DNA of 14,240 nucleotides from Flavipsychrobacter sp. (lineage in GTDB: Bacteria > Bacteroidota > Bacteroidia > Chitinophagales > Chitinophagaceae). The stretch spans positions 1 through 14,240 of the forward strand of contig JAJNBR010000081.1 of the NCBI GenBank assembly GCA_021156265.1, given 5' to 3'. Made by a program: the position numbers and the translations under genes. The notes beneath the pieces are model-generated. The model was not told the origin of the DNA and searched no databases. It saw only the letters and a program-made list of their open reading frames with translations. Below are positions 5,571 to 13,041 of this stretch, in pieces (position 1 is the first letter of the stretch; every line of letters starts with the position of its first letter).

Positions 5571-7871
5571 ATGCAAGATTATCTGAAGGGACTAAATGAA
5601 CAACAACGACTGGCTGTGGAACACATAGACGGACCGTTGATGATCGTTGCGGGTGCGGGAAGCGGAAAAACAAAAGTACTCACCACGCGCATCGCCCACC
5701 TGATGCGCAACGGCGTGGACGCCTTCAATATACTGGCGCTGACGTTTACCAACAAAGCGGCGGCTGAGATGAAGGAACGCGTAGAGAAGATATTAGGTAA
5801 TACGGAAGCACGTAATTTATATATAGGCACGTTTCACTCCGTATTTGCCCGCATATTAAGGGCGGAAGCTAACAAACTGGGTTATCCAAATAACTTTACC
5901 ATATATGATACCGATGATGCTAAGTCGGTGATCAAGTCTATCGTCAACGACATGAACCTTGACGATAAGCACTACAAGCCTTCTTATATATATAACAGGA
6001 TATCGGCTGCCAAGAACAGTCTGATAGACCCGATAGCTTATAAACAGGATCATCATATCACAACAGAAGATGCACGCAGCAACCGCCCCCTGCTGGGCGA
6101 TATTTACGATGCCTATGCCAAACGTTGCTTCAGAAACGGCGCCATGGACTTCGATGATCTGTTGTTCAAAATGTACATCCTGCTCACACATTTCCCGGAT
6201 GTACTGGCCAAATACCAGCACAGGTTCAGGTATATATTAATAGATGAGTACCAGGATACCAACGTAGCGCAGTACCAGATCATCAAAATGCTTGGCGCGG
6301 TGCACGAAAATATCTGCGTGGTAGGCGACGATGCACAGAGTATCTACTCCTTCCGCGGCGCTACCGTGCAAAACATTCTCCAGTTCCAGGACGACTATGA
6401 AGACGTCAACGTAATAAAACTGGAGCAGAACTATCGTAGTACCCAGGCCATCCTGAATGTGGCCAACCAGATCATCTCGAACAACCAGAACCAGATACCA
6501 AAAAACCTTTGGACAGATAACAGCGAAGGGGAGAAGATCACCCTGGTGCGCACTATGACCGATAATGACGAGGGCCGTTTCATAGCCGACGCCATTACAG
6601 AAATGAAACTGCGCAATCATTATCACAATAAGGATTTCGCCATCCTCTACCGTACCAACGCACAGAGCCGTTCTTTTGAGGAAAGCCTGCGCAGAATGAA
6701 CATTCCTTACAAATTATTCGGTGGTGTCTCATTTTACCAGCGCAAGGAGATCAAAGATTTCCTGGCTTACCTGCGCCTGATAGTGAACACGCGTGATGAA
6801 GAAAACCTGAAGCGCATCATCAACTATCCTGTACGAGGTATCGGTAAGACCAGCATAGAAAAAGTACTGATAGCCGCCAACCAGCACGACAAAACCTTTT
6901 GGGAAATGTTGAGTTACCCGGAAGCTGCAGGACTGAAAGGTGCGGCCGCATCAGCCATTGAGAACTTTGTGACGATGATCAAAAGCTTCCAGGTAATGCT
7001 GGAAAAGGCCAATGCTTATGATCTGGCCTTTGCCGTTGGTAAACATACCGGACTAGTACAAGAACTGTACAATGATAAATCAGTAGAAGGCCTGGCGCGT
7101 TACGAGAACGTGCAGGAATTGCTGAACTCGATAAAGGAATTTACAGAAACGCCCGATGAAGAAGGGGAACTGCGCGACAAAACCCTGGGTAGCTACCTGC
7201 AGCAGATAACCTTACTGACCGACGCTGACACCAGCGACGATGAGAATGCAGATGCAGTAAAACTCATGACCATACACGCTGCTAAGGGTCTGGAATTTCC
7301 CTGTGTTTTTGCGGTTGGCCTTGAAGAGAACCTCTTTCCCAATTCCATGAGCTTGTACGACCGTGCAGACCTGGAAGAAGAACGACGGTTATTTTACGTT
7401 GTTATCACCCGCGCAAAGGACCGCCTGTGGGTGACTTATGCCAACAGTCGTTATCGTTTCGGTAGCCTGGTACAAAATGAGCCTAGCCGTTTCATTGAAG
7501 AGATTCCCAGCGCTTGCCTGGACCGCACTTTTACCGGCATTGGCGCCCGTGGCGGCCAGGGATCGGTTGGCGGTTTTGGAAATATGATGAACCAGTCGTT
7601 CGAGCGGCTGCCTTCGTTAAAAAAACTGGCTGAAAAACTGCAAAAGCCTGCTGTGACTACCGGAACCCATACACCATCGGCTGATTTTAAGGCCGATGAT
7701 CCAATGACCATGCAGGTAGGCATGAAGATCGAACACCAGAAATTCGGCTTCGGCACTATCACTTCAGTGGAAGGCGGAGCCAATAACCGCATTGCCACCA
7801 TTCAATTTGAGGGTGGACACGGACAAAAGAAGATCATGCTGAATTTCGCGAAACTGCGGATAATACAATAA
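5571..7871 (+). CDS. pcrA: ATP-dependent DNA helicase, UvrD/PcrA family
   Basis: A 766-residue superfamily 1A 3'-to-5' helicase used in DNA repair and replication-fork maintenance. Motifs appear in order: Q motif LNEQQRLAV (8-16), Walker A GAGSGKT (28-34), motif Ia TFTNKAA (58-64), Walker B DEYQDT (225-230), motif III GDDAQSIYSFRGA (252-264), motif IV QNYRST (286-291), motif V TIHAAKGLEF and motif VI VVITRAKDRLW. After a linker the last 50-odd residues (VGMKIEHQKFGFGTI to the end) match the Tudor-like tail that binds RNA polymerase in PcrA/UvrD. A TTG three codons upstream is in frame, but it lies inside the candidate promoter element, so I use ATG 5571. It ends at a hairpin terminator shared with the next gene. 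Confidence 0.97.
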   Translation: MQDYLKGLNEQQRLAVEHIDGPLMIVAGAGSGKTKVLTTRIAHLMRNGVDAFNILALTFTNKAAAEMKERVEKILGNTEARNLYIGTFHSVFARILRAEANKLGYPNNFTIYDTDDAKSVIKSIVNDMNLDDKHYKPSYIYNRISAAKNSLIDPIAYKQDHHITTEDARSNRPLLGDIYDAYAKRCFRNGAMDFDDLLFKMYILLTHFPDVLAKYQHRFRYILIDEYQDTNVAQYQIIKMLGAVHENICVVGDDAQSIYSFRGATVQNILQFQDDYEDVNVIKLEQNYRSTQAILNVANQIISNNQNQIPKNLWTDNSEGEKITLVRTMTDNDEGRFIADAITEMKLRNHYHNKDFAILYRTNAQSRSFEESLRRMNIPYKLFGGVSFYQRKEIKDFLAYLRLIVNTRDEENLKRIINYPVRGIGKTSIEKVLIAANQHDKTFWEMLSYPEAAGLKGAAASAIENFVTMIKSFQVMLEKANAYDLAFAVGKHTGLVQELYNDKSVEGLARYENVQELLNSIKEFTETPDEEGELRDKTLGSYLQQITLLTDADTSDDENADAVKLMTIHAAKGLEFPCVFAVGLEENLFPNSMSLYDRADLEEERRLFYVVITRAKDRLWVTYANSRYRFGSLVQNEPSRFIEEIPSACLDRTFTGIGARGGQGSVGGFGNMMNQSFERLPSLKKLAEKLQKPAVTTGTHTPSADFKADDPMTMQVGMKIEHQKFGFGTITSVEGGANNRIATIQFEGGHGQKKIMLNFAKLRIIQ

Positions 7872-7877
7872 GACATT

Positions 7878-7906
7878 AAAAAAGGCCTCGTTTAACGGGG
7901 CCTTTC
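7878..7906. terminator. Two-way terminator between pcrA and the DUF4783 gene
   Basis: A 10-bp stem with one G-U pair (7881-7890 with 7896-7905) closes the 5-base loop TTTAA. On the minus strand it is followed by six T residues, a strong terminator. On the plus strand the T run is only three bases, so it is weaker for pcrA. The loop contains the TAA stop codon of the minus-strand gene, and the arm encodes that gene's last residues. Confidence 0.85.
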
Positions 7907-8299
7907 AAATCTTATCTCGTGAAGGAGAAAGCTGGTTCCATCCTTACTTAGCTTTAATAATATATATAGCTGGTAAGTACCGTTAGAGGTATTAAGGTTA
8001 CCGATGGCGTAACGTGAGTCTTTGTTGGGAGCCGTTCCGTTCTGCATTACCACAAACTCTTTTACAACGTTCTTGGCAAAGAAATCTTTCAGGATCATCT
8101 CGGCCTGGGTGCTGCTGTAAGCAGACTGGTTGCTATTGAGCGTGATGGTAACGATCTTGTCGAAATACTTCGACATCGAAGGCACATCTCCGTTCCTTAC
8201 ATAGTTAACCATGTCTTCAAGCGCCTGTGCTTTGGCACCGGCATTGAGGAAAAAGGTTAATATGGTAATTAAAATCGCGCTTTTGTAAAGTTTCTTCAT
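7892..8299 (-). CDS. DUF4783 family secreted protein
   Basis: A 135-residue exported protein of unknown function. Residues 1-25 are a signal peptide (MKKLYK, hydrophobic run, cleavage likely after AKA or AQA). The mature part, about 110 residues, has the size and pattern of the DUF4783 family common in Bacteroidota: an N-terminal helix with FDKIVTITLNSNQSAYSSTQAEMILKDFF split over residues 46-74, then GTYQLYILLKL and a terminal HEIRF strand, suggesting a small NTF2-like fold. I used ATG 8299; the frame's upstream TTG at 8305 is less likely. The stop codon sits inside the loop of the terminator hairpin. The gene stands alone; no role can be read from neighbours. Confidence 0.85.
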   Translation of the reverse strand: MKKLYKSAILITILTFFLNAGAKAQALEDMVNYVRNGDVPSMSKYFDKIVTITLNSNQSAYSSTQAEMILKDFFAKNVVKEFVVMQNGTAPNKDSRYAIGNLNTSNGTYQLYILLKLSKDGTSFLLHEIRFERPR

Positions 8300-8502
8300 C
8301 GGCAAATCAAAACGACAGTTAGTTTACATCAAAAAACCTGCCAAACTCGAGCCCTTTTAACTTTCTTTTGACAAGTTACTGATAATTCAAACATAGGAAA
8401 ACAATTTTTTCAATTAAATAATGCATATAAAATATTAACCTGTAATTAAAATAAAAAATACTGAAATATGTCTATTTACGGCGGTTCTACCCTCCACCTT
8501 AT
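8300..8502. other. Divergent AT-rich intergenic region, promoters only
   Basis: No gene is visible. The region is strongly A/T-rich, especially 8395-8465. On the minus strand TATGTTTG (8388-8395) fits the TAnnTTTG consensus and could start the DUF4783 transcript about 80 bases before its ATG. The gpmI promoter element lies just beyond the right edge. Confidence 0.45.
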
Positions 8503-8510
8503 TAATTTTG
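8503..8510 (+). promoter_or_regulatory. Candidate gpmI promoter, nearly leaderless
   Basis: TAATTTTG matches TAnnTTTG exactly and ends 5 bases before the gpmI ATG at 8516 (TTTGCAGCCATG), the same arrangement as before pcrA. It falls inside the 16-codon upstream extension of the open frame, which supports the later ATG as the true start. Confidence 0.55.
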
Positions 8511-8515
8511 CAGCC

Positions 8516-10039
8516 ATGTCTAGAAAAGCAATGCTGATTATAATGGACGGCTGGGGTCACGGGAAGGTCAGATCGGCGGATGCCATTGCTAATGCCAATG
8601 TTCCATTTGTACGTTCTTTATATGATAAATACCCCAATACAGAGCTGGTCACCTGCGGCGAGGACGTTGGTCTTCCCGAGGGGCAAATGGGCAATTCGGA
8701 AGTCGGTCACCTAAATATAGGAGCGGGCCGTATTGTTTACCAGGAACTGCAACGAATTAATGTAGCTGTACGTAACGGCGAGCTGGAAACTAATCCGACT
8801 ATAAAAGCTGCTCTGGAAGCTGCAAAAAGCGGCAAAACCTTGCATTTTATTGGTTTAGTGAGCGATGGCGGCGTACATTCTCATATCGACCATCTGGGGG
8901 CACTTTGCCGGTTGGCAGCCGAAAAGGGAATACAAAATGTTGCTATTCATGCATTTATGGATGGCCGTGATACTGACCCGAAAAGCGGATACGGCTACCT
9001 GGCCCAACTGCAGGAAGCTATTCAAAATACATCCTGCCGGATTGCCTCGGTTTGCGGCCGGTACTATGCAATGGACCGCGACAAACGCTGGGAAAGGGTG
9101 AAACTGGCCTATGACGCATTGACGAAAGGGATCGGCAAAACCACGACCGACCCGCTGAAAGCTATACAGGAGTCGTACAACGAGGGGATAACCGACGAAT
9201 TCATCAAGCCGATCATCGTTTGCGGCCAAAATGGAGTACCGCTGGCCACTATCAACGAGGGCGACGTGGTTATTTGCTTCAACTTCCGCACAGACAGGTG
9301 CCGCGAGATCACGATCGCTTTGACACAACAGGCATTTCCTGATCATGATATGCAGCCATTGGACCTGCATTATGTGACAATGACCGAATACGATGCCACT
9401 TATAAAAACGTGGGCGTTGTATTCACCAACGACAACCTCACAAATACTATTGGGCAGGTGCTGGCCAGGAATGGCAAAAAGCAAATACGCATTGCTGAGA
9501 CGGAAAAATATCCGCATGTTACTTTCTTCTTCTCGGGCGGCCGCGAAGAGCCGTTCGACGGTGAAAGCCGCATCATGGCGCCATCGCCTAAAGACGTGGC
9601 GACATACGATCTGAAGCCGGAAATGAGCGCTAATGAACTCACTGAGAAAATACTGCCTGAAATAGAACAGGAAAGCGCAGATTTCATTTGCCTGAACTTT
9701 GCTAATGCCGACATGGTGGGCCATACCGGCGTATGGGAAGCCGCGATAAAAGCTGCTGAAACAGTGGACAACTGCGTATCGCGAATAGTACCCTTAGCTT
9801 TACAGCATGGTTACGCTGTATTCCTTACCGCAGATCACGGTAACTCTGATTTCCTCGTTAATGAGGATGGCACACCCAACACAGCACATACGCTGAACCC
9901 CGTGCCGCTGTTCGTTATCTCCAATGATTATAAAGGTGTAATAAAGCCGGGTAAGCTTGGCGATCTCGCCCCAACTATGCTGCATTATATGGGCATACCA
10001 ATTCCCAAAGAAATGACTGGGAATATCCTGATCGGCTAA
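8516..10039 (+). CDS. gpmI: 2,3-bisphosphoglycerate-independent phosphoglycerate mutase
   Basis: A 507-residue metal-dependent enzyme that interconverts 3- and 2-phosphoglycerate in glycolysis and gluconeogenesis. Landmarks: the metal-binding MDGWG with Asp11, the phosphoserine loop MGNSEVGH with Ser61 as catalytic nucleophile, SDGGVHSH with His121 and His123, MDGRDTDP (149-155), GRYYAMDRDKRWER (181-194), FNFRTDR near 255-261, SGGREEPFDGE (340-350), and the second metal site NADMVGH (397-403), TADHGN (438-443) and His458. Length and order are normal for the family. An upstream in-frame ATG at 8468 would add 16 residues with no similarity to the family N-terminus and would overlap the promoter element, so 8516 is preferred. 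Confidence 0.97.
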   Translation: MSRKAMLIIMDGWGHGKVRSADAIANANVPFVRSLYDKYPNTELVTCGEDVGLPEGQMGNSEVGHLNIGAGRIVYQELQRINVAVRNGELETNPTIKAALEAAKSGKTLHFIGLVSDGGVHSHIDHLGALCRLAAEKGIQNVAIHAFMDGRDTDPKSGYGYLAQLQEAIQNTSCRIASVCGRYYAMDRDKRWERVKLAYDALTKGIGKTTTDPLKAIQESYNEGITDEFIKPIIVCGQNGVPLATINEGDVVICFNFRTDRCREITIALTQQAFPDHDMQPLDLHYVTMTEYDATYKNVGVVFTNDNLTNTIGQVLARNGKKQIRIAETEKYPHVTFFFSGGREEPFDGESRIMAPSPKDVATYDLKPEMSANELTEKILPEIEQESADFICLNFANADMVGHTGVWEAAIKAAETVDNCVSRIVPLALQHGYAVFLTADHGNSDFLVNEDGTPNTAHTLNPVPLFVISNDYKGVIKPGKLGDLAPTMLHYMGIPIPKEMTGNILIG

Positions 10040-10043
10040 TATT

Positions 10044-10079
10044 AAAAAAGAGCCCCGCAGTTGCGGAGCTCTTTTTTCA
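10044..10079. terminator. Two-way terminator between gpmI and the EnvC-like gene
   Basis: A 9-bp stem with one C/A mismatch (GAGCCCCGC at 10050-10058 with GCGGAGCTC at 10063-10071) and a 4-base loop is flanked by six A on the left and six T on the right, so it works in both directions. The minus-strand stop codon (10080-10082) follows within three bases of the T run. Confidence 0.92.
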
Positions 10080-10514
10080 CTATCGTGCTATCCAGCCGGC
10101 CGGATCCATTTTGTTCCCGTCCTTCCATATCTGGAAGTTCATCACTGTTTCTCCCTGTTCGTCAGCACCAACAGTACCTATTGACTGTTTTGTGCGCACC
10201 TGCTGATCTTTCTTTACAGATACGTTGGTAAGGCGCGAATACAATGTGTAGTACCTTCCGTGGTTGATCAATACATTCCAGCTTAATCCGTCTACAAAGA
10301 ATACTTTGGTAACAGTACCTTCAAACACTGCGCGTGCAGTTGACCCCGGTGACGTGCGAATATCTACACCGTAGTTCTCAACCGTCACCTTCTCGGCTAC
10401 CGGGTGCTGGTGACGGCCAAAACCTTCGGATATAAACCCTTTCTCTACAGGCCAGGGCAGCTTCCCACGATTTGCCTCAAAATTGCTCGACAATGCAGCT
10501 ACTTCAGGGGTCAT
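10080..10514 (-). CDS. EnvC-like protein, C-terminal LytM/M23 part (after frameshift)
   Basis: The first ATG (10514) opens a 144-residue product, but the same frame is open upstream to 10772 and encodes the natural continuation of the coiled coil: a run of ARKKAEEEQRRKAEEER type, then a Pro/Thr/Ala/Ser-rich linker. The LytM domain is recognisable by PWPVEKGFISEGFG, NYGVDI, the A-x-x-x-G-T-V strand, INHGRYYTLYSRL and SIGTVG. Two zinc ligands of active M23 peptidases are missing: NYGVD has Tyr where the first His normally precedes the Gly, and the HxH motif is replaced by MNFQIW. That fits an EnvC-type amidase activator rather than an active endopeptidase. Without a signal peptide this fragment could not be exported alone. 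Confidence 0.8.
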   Translation of the reverse strand: MTPEVAALSSNFEANRGKLPWPVEKGFISEGFGRHQHPVAEKVTVENYGVDIRTSPGSTARAVFEGTVTKVFFVDGLSWNVLINHGRYYTLYSRLTNVSVKKDQQVRTKQSIGTVGADEQGETVMNFQIWKDGNKMDPAGWIAR

Positions 10515-10756
10515 GGTATAGTTGTACGAGCTTGCTGCAGGCTTACGAGCCGGTGTCGTGTTAACTGCTACCGGTTTGGAAGGTGTAGTTGTTGCCGGCC
10601 TTGAAGGGCTGCCTGTAGCAGGTGCGCCAGTTGAACCCGGACCTACCCTGATGCCCGGAGCGCCACGCGCCAGCGCTTCCCTGCGGGCAGCTTCTTCCTG
10701 GCGTTTGCGCTCTTCTTCGGCCTTGCGGCGCTGCTCTTCTTCAGCCTTTTTACGTG

Positions 10757-10772
10757 CTATTTCAGGTCGCGC
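10757..10772 (-). other. -1 frameshift site splitting the EnvC-like gene
   Basis: The upstream frame stops at TAG (10759-10757) right after ERDLK. The downstream frame is bounded by a TGA at 10775-10773, so the shift must fall in 10757-10772. Moving back one base at CTG-AAA-TAG reads CTG-GAA-ATA-GCA-CGT, giving a smooth LEIARKKAEEE coiled coil and a joined protein of 450 residues, normal for EnvC-like proteins. A single missing G explains it. Confidence 0.85.
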
Positions 10773-11431
10773 TCAATTGCCTTTACAAGTTCTTTCTCGC
10801 GGCCTTTCAGATCCTTGACCACATGGTCGGTCTCGTCACGCTCTTTCTGCAGCACTTGCTTCTGCTGCATTTCAGCGGTAAGAAGAATATCTTTTTGGCT
10901 CCTCTCGGAGTTCAGCACATCTATCTTTCTCACTATCTGACCTTGCGTAACGCGTATTTTATCCGCCTGTTGCTTACGGTAGTCGCGATATTTTTTCAGG
11001 TAGCGCATCCTGCGCAGCGCTTCGTTAAAATCGTTTGAAGAGAACAGGAAGGCCAGCATATCGTAAGAACTGCGGGTCATATAGGCATACCTGATAGATT
11101 GCGCATAGCGCATCTTCAGCGTTTGCAAATTCTCTTTTAGCTGATTTACTTCCTGGTTCGACTTGTGAATGTTGTTGTTGATCTGTCCAATCTCGTCGTT
11201 GATGTTCCTGATGAGTCTTTGACGCTCTGCCAGCTTATTCTGCAAAGCGCGTAGCTGGCCCATGGTAGCATTCTTATCCTTCTTGGTGGTTTCGAGCTGC
11301 TCCTGGGTTTGCCTTATTGCCTCCATAATAGCCTGGCGGCGCTTTTCAAGATCCGCGCGCGATGGCTGCTGCTGCGCAACAGCGCATAATGAAAACAGTA
11401 TAGTGATGATAGCCAGGGCTATTACTCGCAT
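10757..11431 (-). CDS. EnvC-like murein hydrolase activator, N-terminal coiled-coil part
   Basis: The 224-residue product has a signal peptide (residues 1-19, ending AVAQ), then a long two-part coiled coil rich in Q, K, E and R (about 25-115 and 150-224). In between lies YAYMTRSSYDMLAFLFSS and LRRMRYLKKYRDYRKQQA, split over about residues 115-158, a signature I know from Bacteroidota EnvC homologues. EnvC activates cell-wall amidases at the division site from the periplasm. The frame stops at 10757, before the LytM domain, which continues in another frame. The start has a strong AAGGAG Shine-Dalgarno 4 bases before ATG (11441-11436), uncommon in this window. It is divergent from yicC and ends convergently with gpmI. 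Confidence 0.85.
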   Translation of the reverse strand: MRVIALAIITILFSLCAVAQQQPSRADLEKRRQAIMEAIRQTQEQLETTKKDKNATMGQLRALQNKLAERQRLIRNINDEIGQINNNIHKSNQEVNQLKENLQTLKMRYAQSIRYAYMTRSSYDMLAFLFSSNDFNEALRRMRYLKKYRDYRKQQADKIRVTQGQIVRKIDVLNSERSQKDILLTAEMQQKQVLQKERDETDHVVKDLKGREKELVKAIERDLK

Positions 11432-11472
11432 GCATCTCCTTTTTTGCGTGAAATAAAACTACGGGATGAGAA

Positions 11473-11480
11473 CAAAAATA
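11473..11480 (-). promoter_or_regulatory. Candidate promoter of the EnvC-like gene
   Basis: TATTTTTG on the minus strand matches TAnnTTTG exactly, 41 bases before the ATG. No TTTG lies at ideal -33 spacing; a TTTAA about 22 bases upstream is the closest. Confidence 0.45.
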
Positions 11481-11541
11481 ACTAATAATCACCGCGAATG
11501 TATTAAACAAAGGAGTTTTAAGAGTATTTTATATATAGCTG

Positions 11542-11564
11542 ATGGGCAAAAAAACATTGCCCAT
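11542..11564. repeat. Perfect 8-bp inverted repeat in the envC-yicC divergent region
   Basis: ATGGGCAA (11542-11549) and TTGCCCAT (11557-11564) are perfect complements around a 7-base A-rich spacer. No T run follows on either strand, so it is not a classical terminator. It lies about 51 bases before the yicC ATG and could be an operator or a leader hairpin; I see no sequence that decides between these. Confidence 0.6.
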
Positions 11565-11615
11565 TGTTCCTATTACAACCTGATTGTTCTTTCTTTGTTT
11601 GAAAGTAAGTAGTAT

Positions 11616-12491
11616 ATGCTGTATTCAATGACAGGTTTCGGAAGGGCTGAGGCGACGGTAGGCGGAAGGCAAGTGGTTGTAGAAATGAAATCGCTGAACG
11701 GTAAGCAATTTGATATTGTTACCAAGCTGCCACCCATCATTCGCCTTTACGAGCTTGACATCCGCAATATGCTCAACTCCATTTTGATGCGCGGCACCAT
11801 CGATCTGTCGATCTCTGTTAAACAGGAAGGGGCCACAAAGCCCATGACCGTAAATACCGGGCTGGCTGTGTTTTACTACCAAAGTATGCAGCAAATTGCC
11901 CGCGAACTCAATATATCTGAAGACAACGTACTCTCTACCCTGATGCGTATGCCCGAGGTTGTTGCGCCCGAGCAGGATGCCGTACCCGAGGCTGAATGGC
12001 TGCAAATGAAAAAAGTGATAGAAGAAGCGGCTATGCATCTGATGGAACACAGGAAGAACGAAGGTGAAGTATTACACAAAGACCTCAACCAGCGCATCCG
12101 TAGCATAGAAAGCTTACTTGAAGATATCTTAAAGCTGGAGCCTGAGCGCAACGAGAAGGTAAGGGCCCGCATCAACCAGTCGATGGCTGAAATGGTAGGG
12201 AAGGATAATATAGACCCTAACCGTTTTGAGCAGGAAATGATCTACTACCTCGAGCGTATGGATTTTTCCGAAGAAAAAACCCGGTTGGCACAGCACTGCC
12301 AGTATTTCCATACCACTGTAGAAAAAGAAGGCATCTCTAAAGGTAAAATATTAGGCTTTATACTGCAGGAAATCGGCCGCGAGGTCAACACGCTGGGTGC
12401 CAAGGCAAACCATGCAAACATCCAGCAAATCGTCATCAATATGAAAGACGACCTTGAAAAGGCTAAAGAACAAGTACTCAATATTCTTTAA
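11616..12491 (+). CDS. yicC: YicC/YloC family endoribonuclease
   Basis: A 291-residue YicC-family protein. E. coli YicC has been reported as an endoribonuclease acting on RNA, including turnover of a small RNA. The N-terminal family domain opens with the diagnostic YSMTGFGRAE followed by VEMKSLNGKQFDI, and extends through GTIDLSISVKQEG. The C-terminal domain (from about residue 205) has the expected DPNRFEQEMIYYLERMDFSEE, split over 199-219, CQYF, and GKILGFILQEIGREVNTLGAKA with several conserved acidic residues. Length is normal. In many bacteria gmk follows yicC; here gldH follows instead, 41 bases after the stop. No strong ribosome-binding site or TAnnTTTG element was found upstream. Confidence 0.95.
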   Translation: MLYSMTGFGRAEATVGGRQVVVEMKSLNGKQFDIVTKLPPIIRLYELDIRNMLNSILMRGTIDLSISVKQEGATKPMTVNTGLAVFYYQSMQQIARELNISEDNVLSTLMRMPEVVAPEQDAVPEAEWLQMKKVIEEAAMHLMEHRKNEGEVLHKDLNQRIRSIESLLEDILKLEPERNEKVRARINQSMAEMVGKDNIDPNRFEQEMIYYLERMDFSEEKTRLAQHCQYFHTTVEKEGISKGKILGFILQEIGREVNTLGAKANHANIQQIVINMKDDLEKAKEQVLNIL

Positions 12492-12499
12492 GTGATCCG

Positions 12500-12507
12500 T
12501 AAATTTG
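12500..12507 (+). promoter_or_regulatory. Candidate gldH promoter (-7 element)
   Basis: TAAATTTG fits TAnnTTTG exactly, 25 bases before the gldH ATG and just after the yicC stop. No clear -33 TTTG is seen. It would let gldH and the kinase gene be transcribed apart from yicC. Confidence 0.45.
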
Positions 12508-12532
12508 TTCTGATTTTAAGCACACTACATTG

Positions 12533-13039
12533 ATGGTTCATCGTTTTTTAGCTGTTATTGCCTTTTGCACCGCCCTTTTCATTACAGGGTGCGTTCCTTC
12601 ACCTTATTACCAGAAAGATCACACTATACCGGGGAATCAATGGAGCAGCCAATACAAGCCTTCTTTTAAATTTGAGATCACCGACACTATGTCTGCTTAT
12701 AACGTGTATTTTATTATCAGGCATACGGAGGCTTATTCTTTCTCCAACATCTGGATGTGGGTGTATACCAAACAACCGGGTGATTCTACGTTTCAGCGGC
12801 TACGTGTAGAAATACCTTTGGCTGAACCTTCAGGCAAATGGCTGGGCAAAGGCATGGGCGAGATCTGGGAACAACGGTTGCCTATGACCAAAGACGGTGC
12901 ACCCATGGTATTCAACAAGGCAGGTATTTATGAAATGCAGTTTGAACAGAACATGCGTGTGAATCCATTGCCTGAAATATTACAAATTGGCTTGCGGCTA
13001 GAAAAGAAAGATGCTCCCAGGCAAAATGCACAGCAATAA
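12533..13039 (+). CDS. gldH: Gliding motility lipoprotein GldH
   Basis: A 168-residue lipoprotein. The signal peptide ends in a good lipobox, I-T-G-C with Cys20 as the lipidated residue. The mature domain shows the GldH pattern I recall: NVYFIIRHTEAYSFSNIWMW, then a GDSTFQRLRVEIPLA strand pair, the glycine-rich GKWLGKGMGEIWE motif and a C-terminal GIYEMQFEQNMR with LPEILQIGLRLEK. GldH is one of the lipoproteins needed for gliding in Flavobacterium johnsoniae, but homologues occur in non-gliding Bacteroidota too, so motility is not implied. I used ATG 12533 rather than the TTG one codon before. The kinase gene starts 2 bases after its stop, so they are probably co-translated. Confidence 0.85.
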   Translation: MVHRFLAVIAFCTALFITGCVPSPYYQKDHTIPGNQWSSQYKPSFKFEITDTMSAYNVYFIIRHTEAYSFSNIWMWVYTKQPGDSTFQRLRVEIPLAEPSGKWLGKGMGEIWEQRLPMTKDGAPMVFNKAGIYEMQFEQNMRVNPLPEILQIGLRLEKKDAPRQNAQQ

Positions 13040-13041
13040 CT

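Noticed and set aside
7896..8030. Possible frameshift or truncation of the DUF4783 gene because its stop sits in a hairpin
   Set aside because: The length and the conserved final strand look complete; the overlap is compact packing, not damage.
8468..8515. Upstream extension of gpmI (16 residues from an earlier ATG)
   Set aside because: The added residues do not match the family N-terminus, and the TAATTTTG promoter element lies within them.
8855..9724. 289-residue open frame on the minus strand inside gpmI
   Set aside because: It lies wholly antisense to a clearly conserved enzyme, has no recognisable motif, and is rich in Cys, His and Phe in the way typical of a shadow frame.
10522..10818. 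Plus-strand frame of 98 residues, Ala/Ser/Leu-rich
   Set aside because: It is antisense to the EnvC linker and coiled coil, whose repetitive codons keep the opposite strand open.
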